Positions 56,189-64,000 of a stretch of 64,000 bases of DNA are shown here, in pieces (within the stretch, counting starts at the first letter, position 1; each line of letters opens with the position of its first letter). A program made the position numbers and the translations under genes. This stretch comes from Kitasatospora acidiphila (GTDB lineage: Bacteria; Actinomycetota; Actinomycetes; Streptomycetales; Streptomycetaceae). Under the pieces are notes generated by a model. That model saw only the letters and a program-made list of their open reading frames with translations, was not told where the DNA came from and searched no databases. Location: assembly GCF_006636205.1 (NCBI RefSeq), contig NZ_VIGB01000003.1, forward strand, positions 5,892,501 through 5,956,500, written 5' to 3'.

Positions 56189-57226
56189 ATGGCCAACAAC
56201 CTGTCGTTCATCGGCCGTGATCTGGCGATCGACCTCGGCACTGCCAACACGCTGGTGTACGTCAGGGGCAAGGGCATCGTCCTGAACGAGCCGTCAGTCG
56301 TGGCGGTCAACACCAACACCGGTGGCATCCTCGCGGTCGGCTCCGAGGCCAAGAAGATGATCGGGCGCACGCCCGGCAACATCATCGCCATCCGCCCGCT
56401 CAAGGACGGCGTGATCGCCGACTTCGAGATCACCCAGCGGATGCTGCGCTACTTCATCCAGAAGATCCACCGCCGCCGCTACCTGGCCCGCCCGCGCGTG
56501 GTGGTCTGCGTGCCCAGCGGCATCACCGGCGTCGAGCGCCGGGCCGTGGTCGAGGCCAGCCACCTGGCCGGCGCGCGGCAAGTGCACATCATCGAGGAGC
56601 CGATGGCCGCCGCCATCGGCGCCGGCCTGCCGGTCCACGAGGCCACCGGCAACATGGTGGTCGACATCGGCGGCGGCACCACCGAGGTCGCCGTGATCTC
56701 CCTCGGCGGCATCGTCACCGCCCAGTCCATCCGGGTGGCCGGCGACGAGCTGGACAACGCCATCGTCCAGCACATCAAGAAGGAGTACTCGCTGCTGCTC
56801 GGCGAGCGCAGCGCCGAGCAGATCAAGATGAGCATCGGCTCGGCCCACGGCGGCGAGGACGAGAAGGACGAGCACGCCGAGATCCGCGGCCGCGACCTGG
56901 TCAGCGGACTGCCGAAGACCGTGGTGATCTCCGCCGCCGAGGTCCGCGCGGCGATCGACGAGCCGGTCAACTCGATCATCGACGCCGTGAAGACCACCCT
57001 CGACCAGTGCCCGCCGGAGCTGGCGGGCGACGTGATGGACCGCGGCGTGGTGCTCACCGGCGGCGGCGCCCTGCTGCGCGGCCTGGACGAGCGGCTGCGC
57101 CGCGAGACCGGTATGCCGATCCACATCGCCGAGAACCCGCTGGACTCGGTGGTGCTCGGCTCCGGCCGCTGCGTCGAGGAGTTCGAGGCGCTGCAGCAGG
57201 TACTGGACGCCCAGCCGCGTCGTTAA
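56189..57226 (+). CDS. mreB: Rod-shape determining actin homologue MreB
   Basis: Bacterial actin, 345 aa. In Streptomyces it acts mainly in aerial hyphae and spore wall assembly rather than in tip growth. Phosphate 1 motif DLGTANT at 15-21, connect 1/phosphate 2 VVDIGGGTTEVAV, adenosine motif VVLTGGGALLRGLDERL, membrane-binding N-terminal amphipathic region (MANNLSFIGR). Insert GSAHGGEDEKDEHAEIRGRD is slightly acidic. First gene of mreB-mreC-mreD-mrdA-rodA. GGGAAGG lies upstream of the ATG. Confidence 0.96.
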   Translation: MANNLSFIGRDLAIDLGTANTLVYVRGKGIVLNEPSVVAVNTNTGGILAVGSEAKKMIGRTPGNIIAIRPLKDGVIADFEITQRMLRYFIQKIHRRRYLARPRVVVCVPSGITGVERRAVVEASHLAGARQVHIIEEPMAAAIGAGLPVHEATGNMVVDIGGGTTEVAVISLGGIVTAQSIRVAGDELDNAIVQHIKKEYSLLLGERSAEQIKMSIGSAHGGEDEKDEHAEIRGRDLVSGLPKTVVISAAEVRAAIDEPVNSIIDAVKTTLDQCPPELAGDVMDRGVVLTGGGALLRGLDERLRRETGMPIHIAENPLDSVVLGSGRCVEEFEALQQVLDAQPRR

Positions 57227-57273
57227 GACCACGAACGAAGCACCTACTCAAGAAGAGGGGCAGCCCCAGCGCC

Positions 57274-58260
57274 GTGAGGGACACACGAGAGAGCCGACTG
57301 CTGCTCATCCTGCTGGTGGCCGTCGCCTTCGCCCTGATCACCGTCGACATCAAGGGCGGTGAGAGCTCCCCGCTGAACGGCGCCCGCAAGACCGCCGCCG
57401 GCCTGCTCGGCCCGGCGGAGCGCGGCGCGGCGGGGGCCGTCGACCCGATAGCCCGCACCATCCGGGCGATCCGCGACTCGGGCACCATGCAGCAGCGCCT
57501 CGATCAGATCGGCAACGAGAACACCGAGCTGCGCCAGCGGCTCGCCTCCTCCGACATGGCCGCCGGCCGCACCAAGCAGCTGGACGACCTGCTGCGCACC
57601 GCCGGCACCGGCGGATACACCATCAAGGCCGCCCAGGTGATCGCCATCGGTGCCGCCCAGGGCTTCTCCTGGACCATCACCATCGACGCCGGCAGCGACG
57701 ACGGCGTGCAGCGCGACATGACGGTGATCAACGGCGAGGGCCTGGTCGGCCGGGTCACCACGGTGGCCCGCACCACCGCCACCGTGCTGCTCGCCACCGA
57801 CCCCGGCTTCACCGCCGGCACCCGGATGGAGGGCAGCGGCGAGATCGGCTTCGCGGCCGGCCAGGGCGCCAGCCCCATGAAGGTCGAACTGCTCAACGGC
57901 AAGGCCCAGGTCAAGCCGGGCGACCGGCTGGTCACCTTCGGCTCGCAGAGCGGCCGCCCGTTCGTGCCCGGGGTGCCGGTCGGCAAGGTGCTGCAGGTGC
58001 AGGCCACCCCCGACGCGCTCACCAAGACCGTGCTGGTCCAGCCGTTCGTCTCGTTCACCCGGCTGGACCTGGTCGGCGTGGTGGTGGTCCCGCCGCGCAC
58101 CGACCCGCGTGACTCGGTGCTGCCGCCGGTGCCCAGCAACACCCCGAGCCCGGCGGCCCAGGCCCAGCCACCGGCCGGTTCCGCCTCGCCGGCCGCGCCC
58201 GCCTCGCCGGCCGGTTCCGCCTCGCCCGCCCAGCCGAGCTCCGTCCCCGGGGGGAACTGA
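57274..58260 (+). CDS. mreC: Rod-shape determining protein MreC
   Basis: Bitopic scaffold of the spore wall synthesizing complex, 328 aa. Short cytoplasmic start RDTRESRLLLILLVAVAFALITV including the helix, a coiled coil (TMQQRLDQIGNENTELRQRLAS), the beta-barrel MreC domain (AAQVIAIGAAQGFSWTITIDAGSDDGVQRDMTVINGEGLVGRV) and a Pro/Ala/Ser tail with SASPAAPASPAG repeats, longer than in rod-shaped bacteria. GTG 57274 agrees with homologues. Confidence 0.93.
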   Translation: MRDTRESRLLLILLVAVAFALITVDIKGGESSPLNGARKTAAGLLGPAERGAAGAVDPIARTIRAIRDSGTMQQRLDQIGNENTELRQRLASSDMAAGRTKQLDDLLRTAGTGGYTIKAAQVIAIGAAQGFSWTITIDAGSDDGVQRDMTVINGEGLVGRVTTVARTTATVLLATDPGFTAGTRMEGSGEIGFAAGQGASPMKVELLNGKAQVKPGDRLVTFGSQSGRPFVPGVPVGKVLQVQATPDALTKTVLVQPFVSFTRLDLVGVVVVPPRTDPRDSVLPPVPSNTPSPAAQAQPPAGSASPAAPASPAGSASPAQPSSVPGGN

Positions 58261-58263
58261 CCG

Positions 58264-58884
58264 ATGGTCATCAAGCGAACCGTGCTGGCCGCCGTCCTGC
58301 TGCTGGTTGCCCTGGTGGTCCAGGTCAGCGTGCTCGGACGGCTGCAACTGCCCGGCGCCACCCCGGACCTGCTGCTGCTCGTGGTGGTCGGCCTGGCGCT
58401 GGTCTTCGGACCGATGGGCGGCAGCCTGACCGGCTTCTTCGGCGGCCTGCTGGCCGACCTGGCGCCGCCCTCCGACCACGCGATCGGCCGCTACGCACTG
58501 GTGCTCTGCCTGATGGGCTACGCGGCCGGCCTGCTGCGCGCCGAGCCCGGGCGGCAGCGCTCGGTGCTGGGCCCGCTGCTGGTGGTGGCCGGCTCGGCGG
58601 TGGTCTCCACCGTGCTCTACGCGCTGGTCGGCGCCCTGGTGGGGGACACCGCGGCGCGCCATGTCGGGCTCCCCGGGCTGGTGTTCAGCGCGCTGCTGTA
58701 CGACGTGCTGCTGGCGCCCTTCGCGGTGCCGGCCGTGATGCTGCTGGCCCGCCGGTTCGGTGGTGTCGGGCTCGACGGCGAGGTGACCGGGCCGGGCCTG
58801 GGCACCATCGCCCGCTACCGCACCACCCGGCACGCCTCCTCGGTGGGGCCGTCCATCCGCAAGAAGCTCGGCGTCAAGTCCTGA
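58264..58884 (+). CDS. mreD: Rod-shape determining protein MreD
   Basis: Integral membrane protein, 206 aa, about six helices (VLAAVLLLVALVVQVSVLG, LLLLVVVGLALVFGPMGGSLTGFFGGLLADL, YALVLCLMGYAAGLLRA). PGATPDLLLLVVVGLALVFGP is the family hallmark. Starts 3 nt after mreC. Works with MreC and the RodA-PBP2 pair. Confidence 0.92.
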   Translation: MVIKRTVLAAVLLLVALVVQVSVLGRLQLPGATPDLLLLVVVGLALVFGPMGGSLTGFFGGLLADLAPPSDHAIGRYALVLCLMGYAAGLLRAEPGRQRSVLGPLLVVAGSAVVSTVLYALVGALVGDTAARHVGLPGLVFSALLYDVLLAPFAVPAVMLLARRFGGVGLDGEVTGPGLGTIARYRTTRHASSVGPSIRKKLGVKS

Positions 58885-58921
58885 TCCGATCCGCCCGTTC
58901 GACCCTGGGGAGTCCTCAGCC

Positions 58922-61150
58922 GTGAGCAACATCCCGGAGACCGGCCGCACCCGCCGGCTGACGATCCGTCTGGTGGTGCTGCAGATCCTGGTGCTGTCGC
59001 TGCTCGCCACTCTGGGCGGTCGGCTCTGGTACCTGCAGATCCGCAACGGCAGCGAGTACACGGCGAAGGCCTCCAGCAACCAGATCCGCGAGGTGGTCGA
59101 CCCGGCGGTGCGCGGCGAGATCCTGGACGCCAACGGCAAGGTGCTCGCGGGCAACCAGACCAAGCTGGTGGTCTCGGTCTCGCGCACCTCGCTGCTGGAG
59201 CAGAGGGACCACGGCAAGGCGGTGCTGGGCCGGCTGGCCCAGGTGCTCGGGATGACCACCAAGGACGTCTCCGACAAGGTGCGGCTCTGCGACTCCAAGA
59301 CCCCGCAGCCCTGCTGGAACGGTTCGCCTTACCAGCCGATCCCGGTGACCGACCAGGCCACCACCCAGCAGGCGATGCAGATAATGGAGCGCCGCGAGGA
59401 CTTCCCCGGGATCACCGCGCAGCCCACCGCGCTGCGCCAGTACCCGGGCCCGGACGGGGCCAATGCCGCCCAGGTGCTCGGCTACCTCTCGCCGGTCACC
59501 GACGACGAGGTCAGCAAGACCGCGGACAAGACCGGCAAGGACAAGTACCTGCCGTCCGACCAGATCGGCCGGGCCGGCCTGGAGGCGGTGTACGACAGCG
59601 ACCTGCGCGGCACCACCGGCGTGGACCGGCTGCAGGTGGACAACCTCGGCCGGGTGATCGGCAGCGCCGGCACCACCCCGGCCCAGCCCGGCAACAACGT
59701 GGTCACCTCGCTCGACTCCCGGGTGCAGAAGGTCGTCGAGGACAACCTGGGGCAGGCCATGAACGACGCCCGCAAGCAGTTCGACACCGAGACCAACAAG
59801 AACTTCGAGGCCGACTCCGGCGCGGCCCTGGTGATGGACGTGCACACCGGCCGGATCATCGCGATGGCCAGCGCGCCGACCTACGACCCCAACATCTGGG
59901 TCGGCGGCATCTCGGCCAAGGACTACGCCAACCTGACCAGCCAGGACTCCAACTACCCGCTGCTGAACCGGGCCATACAGGGTCAGTGGGCACCCGGCTC
60001 CACCTTCAAGGTGGTCTCCACCTCGGCCGCCGTCGCGGCCGGCTACTCGCTCGACGGGCACTACGGCTGCCCGCCGAGCATGACCATCGGCGGTCGCGAG
60101 TTCAAGAACTTCGAGGGCGAGAGCTTCGGTGACATCTCGCTGGAGAAGGCGCTGGAGATCTCCTGCGACACCGTCTTCTACGGCCTGTCCTACGACCAGT
60201 GGATGAAGGACGGCGGGATCCACCCGAAGAACCCCGCCGACTGGTTCTACAAGACCGCGCACCAGTTCGGCCTGGGCGCCAAGACCGGCATCGACCTGCC
60301 CGCTGAGGTGCCCGGCCGGGTGCCGGACCGCCAGTGGAAGCAGGACTTCTACGACGCCAACAGGGACGCCTGGTGCAAGCAGGCGCAGAGCGGCGCGACC
60401 GACTTCGCCACCCAGATCGCCAGGGAGAACTGCGTCGACGGCAACGTGATGCGCGCCGGTGACTCGGTCAACTACGCGATCGGCCAGGGCGACACCCTGG
60501 TCACCCCGCTGCAGATGGCCCGGATCTACTCGGCGCTCTCCAACGGCGGCACGCTCTACCAGCCGTCGGTGGCCAAGGCGATCGTGACCCCGAGCGGCCA
60601 GCTGGTCCGCAACATCGCCCCGGTGGTCTCCGGCAAGCTGCCGGACGACCAGAAGACCCTGCAGTACATCAACCAGGCCACCGCCGGCGTCATCACCGAG
60701 GGCACCGCGGCCTGGAAGTTCGCCGGCTGGCCGCAGGACAAGATCCAGCTGCACGCCAAGACCGGCACCGCCGAGGTCTACGGCAAGCAGACCACCTCCT
60801 GGCTGGCCACCTACAGCAACGACTACGCCGTGGTGATGACGATCAGTCAGGCCGGTACCGGTTCCGGCGGTGCCGGTGACGCGGTCCGCAAGATCTACCA
60901 GGCGCTCTACGGCGTGGACGACAAGGGCGGCATCGACAACACCAAGGCGCTGCTGCCGACCCCGCAGACCCAGCTGCCCAAGTTCAACCCGGACGGCACC
61001 GCGATCCTCAACCAGGCCTCGTACGCCACCGGTTCGTTCGACTACCCGCCGCTGCCGCAGCCCGCCCAGCCGGCGTTCGCCACCGACCTGGCCGCCACCG
61101 AGCCCAACGGCAACGGCTACGGCAACGGCTACGGAAGGAGCCGGGCGTGA
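58922..61150 (+). CDS. mrdA: Penicillin-binding protein 2 (peptidoglycan transpeptidase)
   Basis: Class B PBP partner of RodA, 742 aa. One N-terminal helix (LTIRLVVLQILVLSLLATLGGRLWYL), a dimerisation/pedestal domain, then the transpeptidase with active-site S360 in STFK (APGSTFKVV), SVN at 515-517 (GDSVNYAIGQGDTLVTPLQMARIYSALSNGG) and KTGT at 613-616. The C-terminus carries a Gly/Asn/Tyr repeat GNGYGNGYGRSRA. GTG start, GGGGAG 10 nt upstream. Its stop overlaps the rodA GTG as GTGA, tying expression of the two. Confidence 0.95.
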   Translation: MSNIPETGRTRRLTIRLVVLQILVLSLLATLGGRLWYLQIRNGSEYTAKASSNQIREVVDPAVRGEILDANGKVLAGNQTKLVVSVSRTSLLEQRDHGKAVLGRLAQVLGMTTKDVSDKVRLCDSKTPQPCWNGSPYQPIPVTDQATTQQAMQIMERREDFPGITAQPTALRQYPGPDGANAAQVLGYLSPVTDDEVSKTADKTGKDKYLPSDQIGRAGLEAVYDSDLRGTTGVDRLQVDNLGRVIGSAGTTPAQPGNNVVTSLDSRVQKVVEDNLGQAMNDARKQFDTETNKNFEADSGAALVMDVHTGRIIAMASAPTYDPNIWVGGISAKDYANLTSQDSNYPLLNRAIQGQWAPGSTFKVVSTSAAVAAGYSLDGHYGCPPSMTIGGREFKNFEGESFGDISLEKALEISCDTVFYGLSYDQWMKDGGIHPKNPADWFYKTAHQFGLGAKTGIDLPAEVPGRVPDRQWKQDFYDANRDAWCKQAQSGATDFATQIARENCVDGNVMRAGDSVNYAIGQGDTLVTPLQMARIYSALSNGGTLYQPSVAKAIVTPSGQLVRNIAPVVSGKLPDDQKTLQYINQATAGVITEGTAAWKFAGWPQDKIQLHAKTGTAEVYGKQTTSWLATYSNDYAVVMTISQAGTGSGGAGDAVRKIYQALYGVDDKGGIDNTKALLPTPQTQLPKFNPDGTAILNQASYATGSFDYPPLPQPAQPAFATDLAATEPNGNGYGNGYGRSRA

Positions 61151-62349
61151 CCTCCTCCTACAGCTCCTACCGCCCGCTGCGGTTCAGCCCCCAGCGCGGC
61201 CGGCTGGCCCGGGCGCTGGCCAAGGACGCCCCGCTGCGGCGGATCGACTGGATCATAGTGCTGGCCGCGCTGGCGCTGTCGCTGGGCAGCTCGCTGCTGG
61301 TCTGGTCGGCCACCCGGGGACGCGACTCGCTGACCCACGGCGACCCGCAGTACTTCCTCTACCGCCACCTGACCAACCTGCTGATCGGCCTGGTGCTCTT
61401 CGGGGCCGTGGTCGCGATAGGGCACCACCGGATCCGCGCCGCCGTGCCGATCCTCTACCTGTCCACCATCGTGCTGCTGCTCGCCACCCTCAGCCCGCTC
61501 GGCTCCACCGTCAACGGCGCGCACTCCTGGATCCAGTTCGGCGGCGGCTTCTCCGTCCAGCCCGCCGAGTTCGCCAAGCTCGGCATCGTGCTCGGGATGG
61601 CGATGATCCTCTCCTCCCGGATCGACTCCGGCGAGCGCGAACTGCCCAACGACAAGAGCGTGCTGCAGGCGCTGGTGCTGGCCGGGGTGCCGATGGGCAT
61701 CGTGCTGCTCTACCCCGACCTGGGGTCCGTGATGGTGATGGTGGTGACCATCCTGGGCATCCTGCTGGCCGCCGGCGTGCCCAACCGCTGGCTCTTCGGG
61801 CTGCTCGCCGCGGGTGGCCTCGGGGCGACCGCGGTCTGGAAGCTCGGGGTCCTGAGCAAGTACCAGATCGACCGGTTCGCCGCCTTCGCCAACCCCAAGC
61901 TGGACCCGGCCGGCGTCGGCTACAACACCGCCCAGGCCCGGATCGCGATCGGCTCCGGCGGCCTGACCGGCAAGGGCCTGTTCCACGGCAGCCAGACCAT
62001 AGGGCAGTTCGTCCCCGAGCAGCAGACCGACTTCGTCTTCACGGTGGTCGGCGAGGAGCTCGGTTTCGTCGGCGGCCTGGCGCTGGTCCTGCTGATCGGG
62101 GCGATCCTCTGGCGCGGCTGCCGGATCGCCCGGCAGGCCACCGACGTCTTCAGCACCGTGGTGGCCGGCGGCGTGATCACCTGGTTCGCCTTCCAGTCCT
62201 TCGAGAACATCGGCATGACGCTCGGCATCATGCCGGTCGCCGGCGTCCCACTACCGTTCGTCAGCTACGGCGGTTCGTCGATGTTCGCCGGCTGGATCGC
62301 GATCGGGCTGCTCCAGGCCGTCCGCACCCAGCGGCCGATCGCGGGCTGA
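61147..62349 (+). CDS. rodA: Rod-shape determining protein RodA (SEDS glycosyltransferase)
   Basis: SEDS peptidoglycan polymerase, 400 aa, ten predicted helices; elongates glycan strands cross-linked by the preceding PBP2. Family blocks: NGAHSWIQFGGGFSVQPAEFAKLGIVLGMAMIL, LLYPDLGSVMVMVVTILGILLAAG, and the C-terminal FENIGMTLGIMPVAGVPLPFVSYGGSSMFAGWIAIGLL. The conserved Asp of SEDS enzymes is expected in VPEQQTDFVFTVVGEELGF. In Streptomyces this gene is the sporulation-linked sfr. Last gene of the operon. Confidence 0.95.
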   Translation: MTSSYSSYRPLRFSPQRGRLARALAKDAPLRRIDWIIVLAALALSLGSSLLVWSATRGRDSLTHGDPQYFLYRHLTNLLIGLVLFGAVVAIGHHRIRAAVPILYLSTIVLLLATLSPLGSTVNGAHSWIQFGGGFSVQPAEFAKLGIVLGMAMILSSRIDSGERELPNDKSVLQALVLAGVPMGIVLLYPDLGSVMVMVVTILGILLAAGVPNRWLFGLLAAGGLGATAVWKLGVLSKYQIDRFAAFANPKLDPAGVGYNTAQARIAIGSGGLTGKGLFHGSQTIGQFVPEQQTDFVFTVVGEELGFVGGLALVLLIGAILWRGCRIARQATDVFSTVVAGGVITWFAFQSFENIGMTLGIMPVAGVPLPFVSYGGSSMFAGWIAIGLLQAVRTQRPIAG

Positions 62350-62414
62350 TCGGTTCGGCCGAGCCGGTACCCTTGAGGGTCACCCCCTGCTCCTCTCACT
62401 TAAGGGTTCACCGC

Positions 62415-64000
62415 ATGCCAGTCGAATCGGTCTTCCCACGCCTGGAGGCCCTCCTCCCGCACGTTCAGAAGCCGATCCAGTACGTCGGCGGCGAGCTGAA
62501 CTCGACCGTCAAGGAGTGGGACGCCTGCGACGTGCACTGGGCACTGATGTACCCGGACGCGTACGAGGTCGGGCTGCCCAACCAGGGCGTCATGATCCTC
62601 TACGAGGTGCTGAACGAGCAGGACGGGGTGCTCGCCGAGCGGACCTACAGCGTCTGGCCGGACCTGGAGGCGCTGATGCGCGAGCACGGCGTGCCCCAGT
62701 TCACGGTGGACGCGCACCGCCCGGTGAAGGCCTTCGACGTCTTCGGGCTCTCCTTCTCCACCGAGCTCGGCTACACCAACATGCTGACCGCGCTCGACCT
62801 GGCCGGCATCCCGCTGAACGCCGCCGACCGGACCGACGAGGACCCGATCGTGCTGGCCGGCGGCCACGCCGCGTTCAACCCCGAGCCGATCGCCGACTTC
62901 CTGGACGCCGCCGTGGTCGGCGACGGCGAGCAGGCCGTGCTCGACATCACGAGGATCATCAAGGCCTGGAAGGCCGAGGGCCGTCCCGGCGGCCGCGACG
63001 AGCTGCTGCTCCGGCTGGCCCGCACCGGCGGCGTCTACGTGCCGAAGTTCTACGACGTCGAGTACCTGTCGGACGGCCGGATCGGCCGCGTGGTGCCCAA
63101 CGCCCCCGGCGTGCCGTGGCGGGTCTCCAAGCACACCGTGATGGACCTCGACGAGTGGCCCTACCCCAAGCAGCCGCTGGTCCCGCTCGCCGAGACCGTG
63201 CACGAGCGGATGTCCGTGGAGATCTTCCGCGGCTGCACCCGCGGCTGCCGGTTCTGCCAGGCCGGCATGATCACCCGCCCGGTCCGGGAGCGCAGCATCA
63301 CCGGCATCGGCGAGATGGTCGAGCGCGGCCTCAAGGCCACCGGCTTCGAGGAGGTGGGCCTGCTCTCGCTCTCCAGCGCCGACCACACCGAGATCGGCGA
63401 CATCGCCAAGGGCCTGGCCGACCGCTACACCGAGGACAAGATCGGCCTCTCGCTGCCCTCCACCCGGGTCGACGCGTTCAACATCGACCTGGCCAACGAG
63501 CTGAGCCGCAACGGCCGCCGGTCCGGCCTCACCTTCGCCCCCGAGGGCGGCTCGGAGCGGATCCGCAAGGTGATCAACAAGATGGTGTCCGAGGAGGACC
63601 TCATCAACACCGTCGCCACCGCCTACGGCAACGGCTGGCGCCAGGTGAAGCTCTACTTCATGTGCGGTCTGCCCACCGAGACCGACGACGACGTGCTGCA
63701 GATCGCCGAGATGGCCAAGAACGTGATCCAGAAGGGTCGCGAGGTCACCGGCCAGAACGACATCCGCTGCACCGTCTCCATCGGCGGTTTCGTCCCCAAG
63801 CCGCACACCCCCTTCCAGTGGGCCCCCCAGCTCGGCGCCGCGGAGACCGACGCCCGCCTGGCCAAGCTGCGCGAGGCGATCCGCGGCGACCGCAAGTACG
63901 GCAAGAACATCGGCTTCCGCTACCACGACGGCAAGCCCGGCATCGTCGAGGGCCTGCTCTCCCGCGGCGACCGCCGGCTCGGCGCCGTGATCCGCGCCGT
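62415..64000 (+). CDS. TIGR03960-type B12-binding radical SAM protein, 3' end beyond the window
   Basis: The first 528 residues are present and the frame is open at the window edge. It has an N-terminal cobalamin-binding-like part (FDVFGLSFSTELGYTNMLTALDLAGIP, VLAGGHAAFNPEPIADFLDAAVVGDGE) and a radical SAM core with cluster cysteines C274, C278, C281 (GCTRGCRFCQAG), then LSLPSTRVDAFNIDL and TFAPEGGSERIRKVINK. The family usually sits beside a TIGR03936 protein and rne/rng, L21 and L27 genes, and its function is unclear; relatives methylthiolate or otherwise modify RNA or proteins. ATG 62415 is 65 nt after rodA. Confidence 0.9.
   Translation, partial: MPVESVFPRLEALLPHVQKPIQYVGGELNSTVKEWDACDVHWALMYPDAYEVGLPNQGVMILYEVLNEQDGVLAERTYSVWPDLEALMREHGVPQFTVDAHRPVKAFDVFGLSFSTELGYTNMLTALDLAGIPLNAADRTDEDPIVLAGGHAAFNPEPIADFLDAAVVGDGEQAVLDITRIIKAWKAEGRPGGRDELLLRLARTGGVYVPKFYDVEYLSDGRIGRVVPNAPGVPWRVSKHTVMDLDEWPYPKQPLVPLAETVHERMSVEIFRGCTRGCRFCQAGMITRPVRERSITGIGEMVERGLKATGFEEVGLLSLSSADHTEIGDIAKGLADRYTEDKIGLSLPSTRVDAFNIDLANELSRNGRRSGLTFAPEGGSERIRKVINKMVSEEDLINTVATAYGNGWRQVKLYFMCGLPTETDDDVLQIAEMAKNVIQKGREVTGQNDIRCTVSIGGFVPKPHTPFQWAPQLGAAETDARLAKLREAIRGDRKYGKNIGFRYHDGKPGIVEGLLSRGDRRLGAVIRA

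Noticed and set aside
57244..59298. Minus-strand frame of about 680 codons opposite mreC, mreD and the start of mrdA
   Set aside because: The three plus-strand genes form a conserved operon with clear motifs; antisense shadow.

Overview
The window is high-GC DNA from an actinobacterium of the family Streptomycetaceae (Streptomyces, Kitasatospora or Streptacidiphilus; I cannot decide which). The evidence is the 23S/5S rRNA sequence, the strong G/C preference at third codon positions, many GTG starts, an actinobacterial-type DapD, paired ClpP1/ClpP2, an NgcEFG-type chitobiose importer, and the order tRNA-Gly / tRNA-Pro / tig / clpP1 / clpP2 / clpX / valS / folC / ndk / mreB-mreC-mreD-mrdA-rodA. 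Gene content is mostly core chromosome. I see no prophage, IS element, CRISPR array or large biosynthetic cluster.

Layout. 1-3270: the 3' part of an rRNA operon (23S lacking its 5' end, 5S, strong terminator). 3395-4855: an ABC ATPase and a small membrane-anchored protein. 5082-14963: a potassium-homeostasis neighbourhood with KdpD/KdpE, an OB-fold protein, a DUF3159 membrane protein, two TrkA/RCK proteins (CeoB/CeoC-like), a KimA-like K+ transporter, and a TRAM-type RNA methyltransferase translationally coupled to it. 15025-25454: the most accessory-looking stretch. It holds an RHH/Fic-like toxin-antitoxin pair, an RlmA-type 23S methyltransferase, an AAA ATPase next to a MazG-like pyrophosphohydrolase, two perfect DnaA boxes, a DUF6099-like gene, dapD, and the Hen1-Pnkp RNA repair pair. 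25608-34156: argF, acnA with a duplicated palindromic operator, a mycothiol-dependent isomerase-like protein, and ngcEFG with a candidate DasR site. 34226-43898: pepN, an amino acid permease, bioY, rpiB, an Eis-like acetyltransferase with a palindrome over its start codon, a PP2C/SpoIIE phosphatase and small genes. 44048-64000: two tRNAs, trigger factor and Clp protease genes (with a ClgR-type box), valS, folC, ndk, the cell-shape operon, and the start of a TIGR03960-type radical SAM gene cut by the window edge.

Two themes run through the window. First, at least eleven genes show a -10-like hexamer ending 6-8 nt before the start codon and little or no Shine-Dalgarno sequence, which points to leaderless mRNAs. 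This pattern also settles several start sites. Second, some reading frames look broken by single-base indels. ngcF has an unambiguous frameshift at a C run (about 33004-33007). kdpD lacks a stop before kdpE, and one extra C in a C run would restore a normal ATGA overlap. The DUF6099-like gene runs on without a stop into hen1. These look more like base-calling errors than biology, but reads are needed to tell.

The most interesting biology is (i) the co-location of KdpD, two RCK proteins and a KimA-like carrier, all from families with known c-di-AMP-binding members, and (ii) the run of RNA modification, RNA repair, nucleotide-pool sanitation and toxin-like genes from 13.3 to 25.5 kb, which may be a stress or RNA-damage island. 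Both are inferences from gene identity and position.
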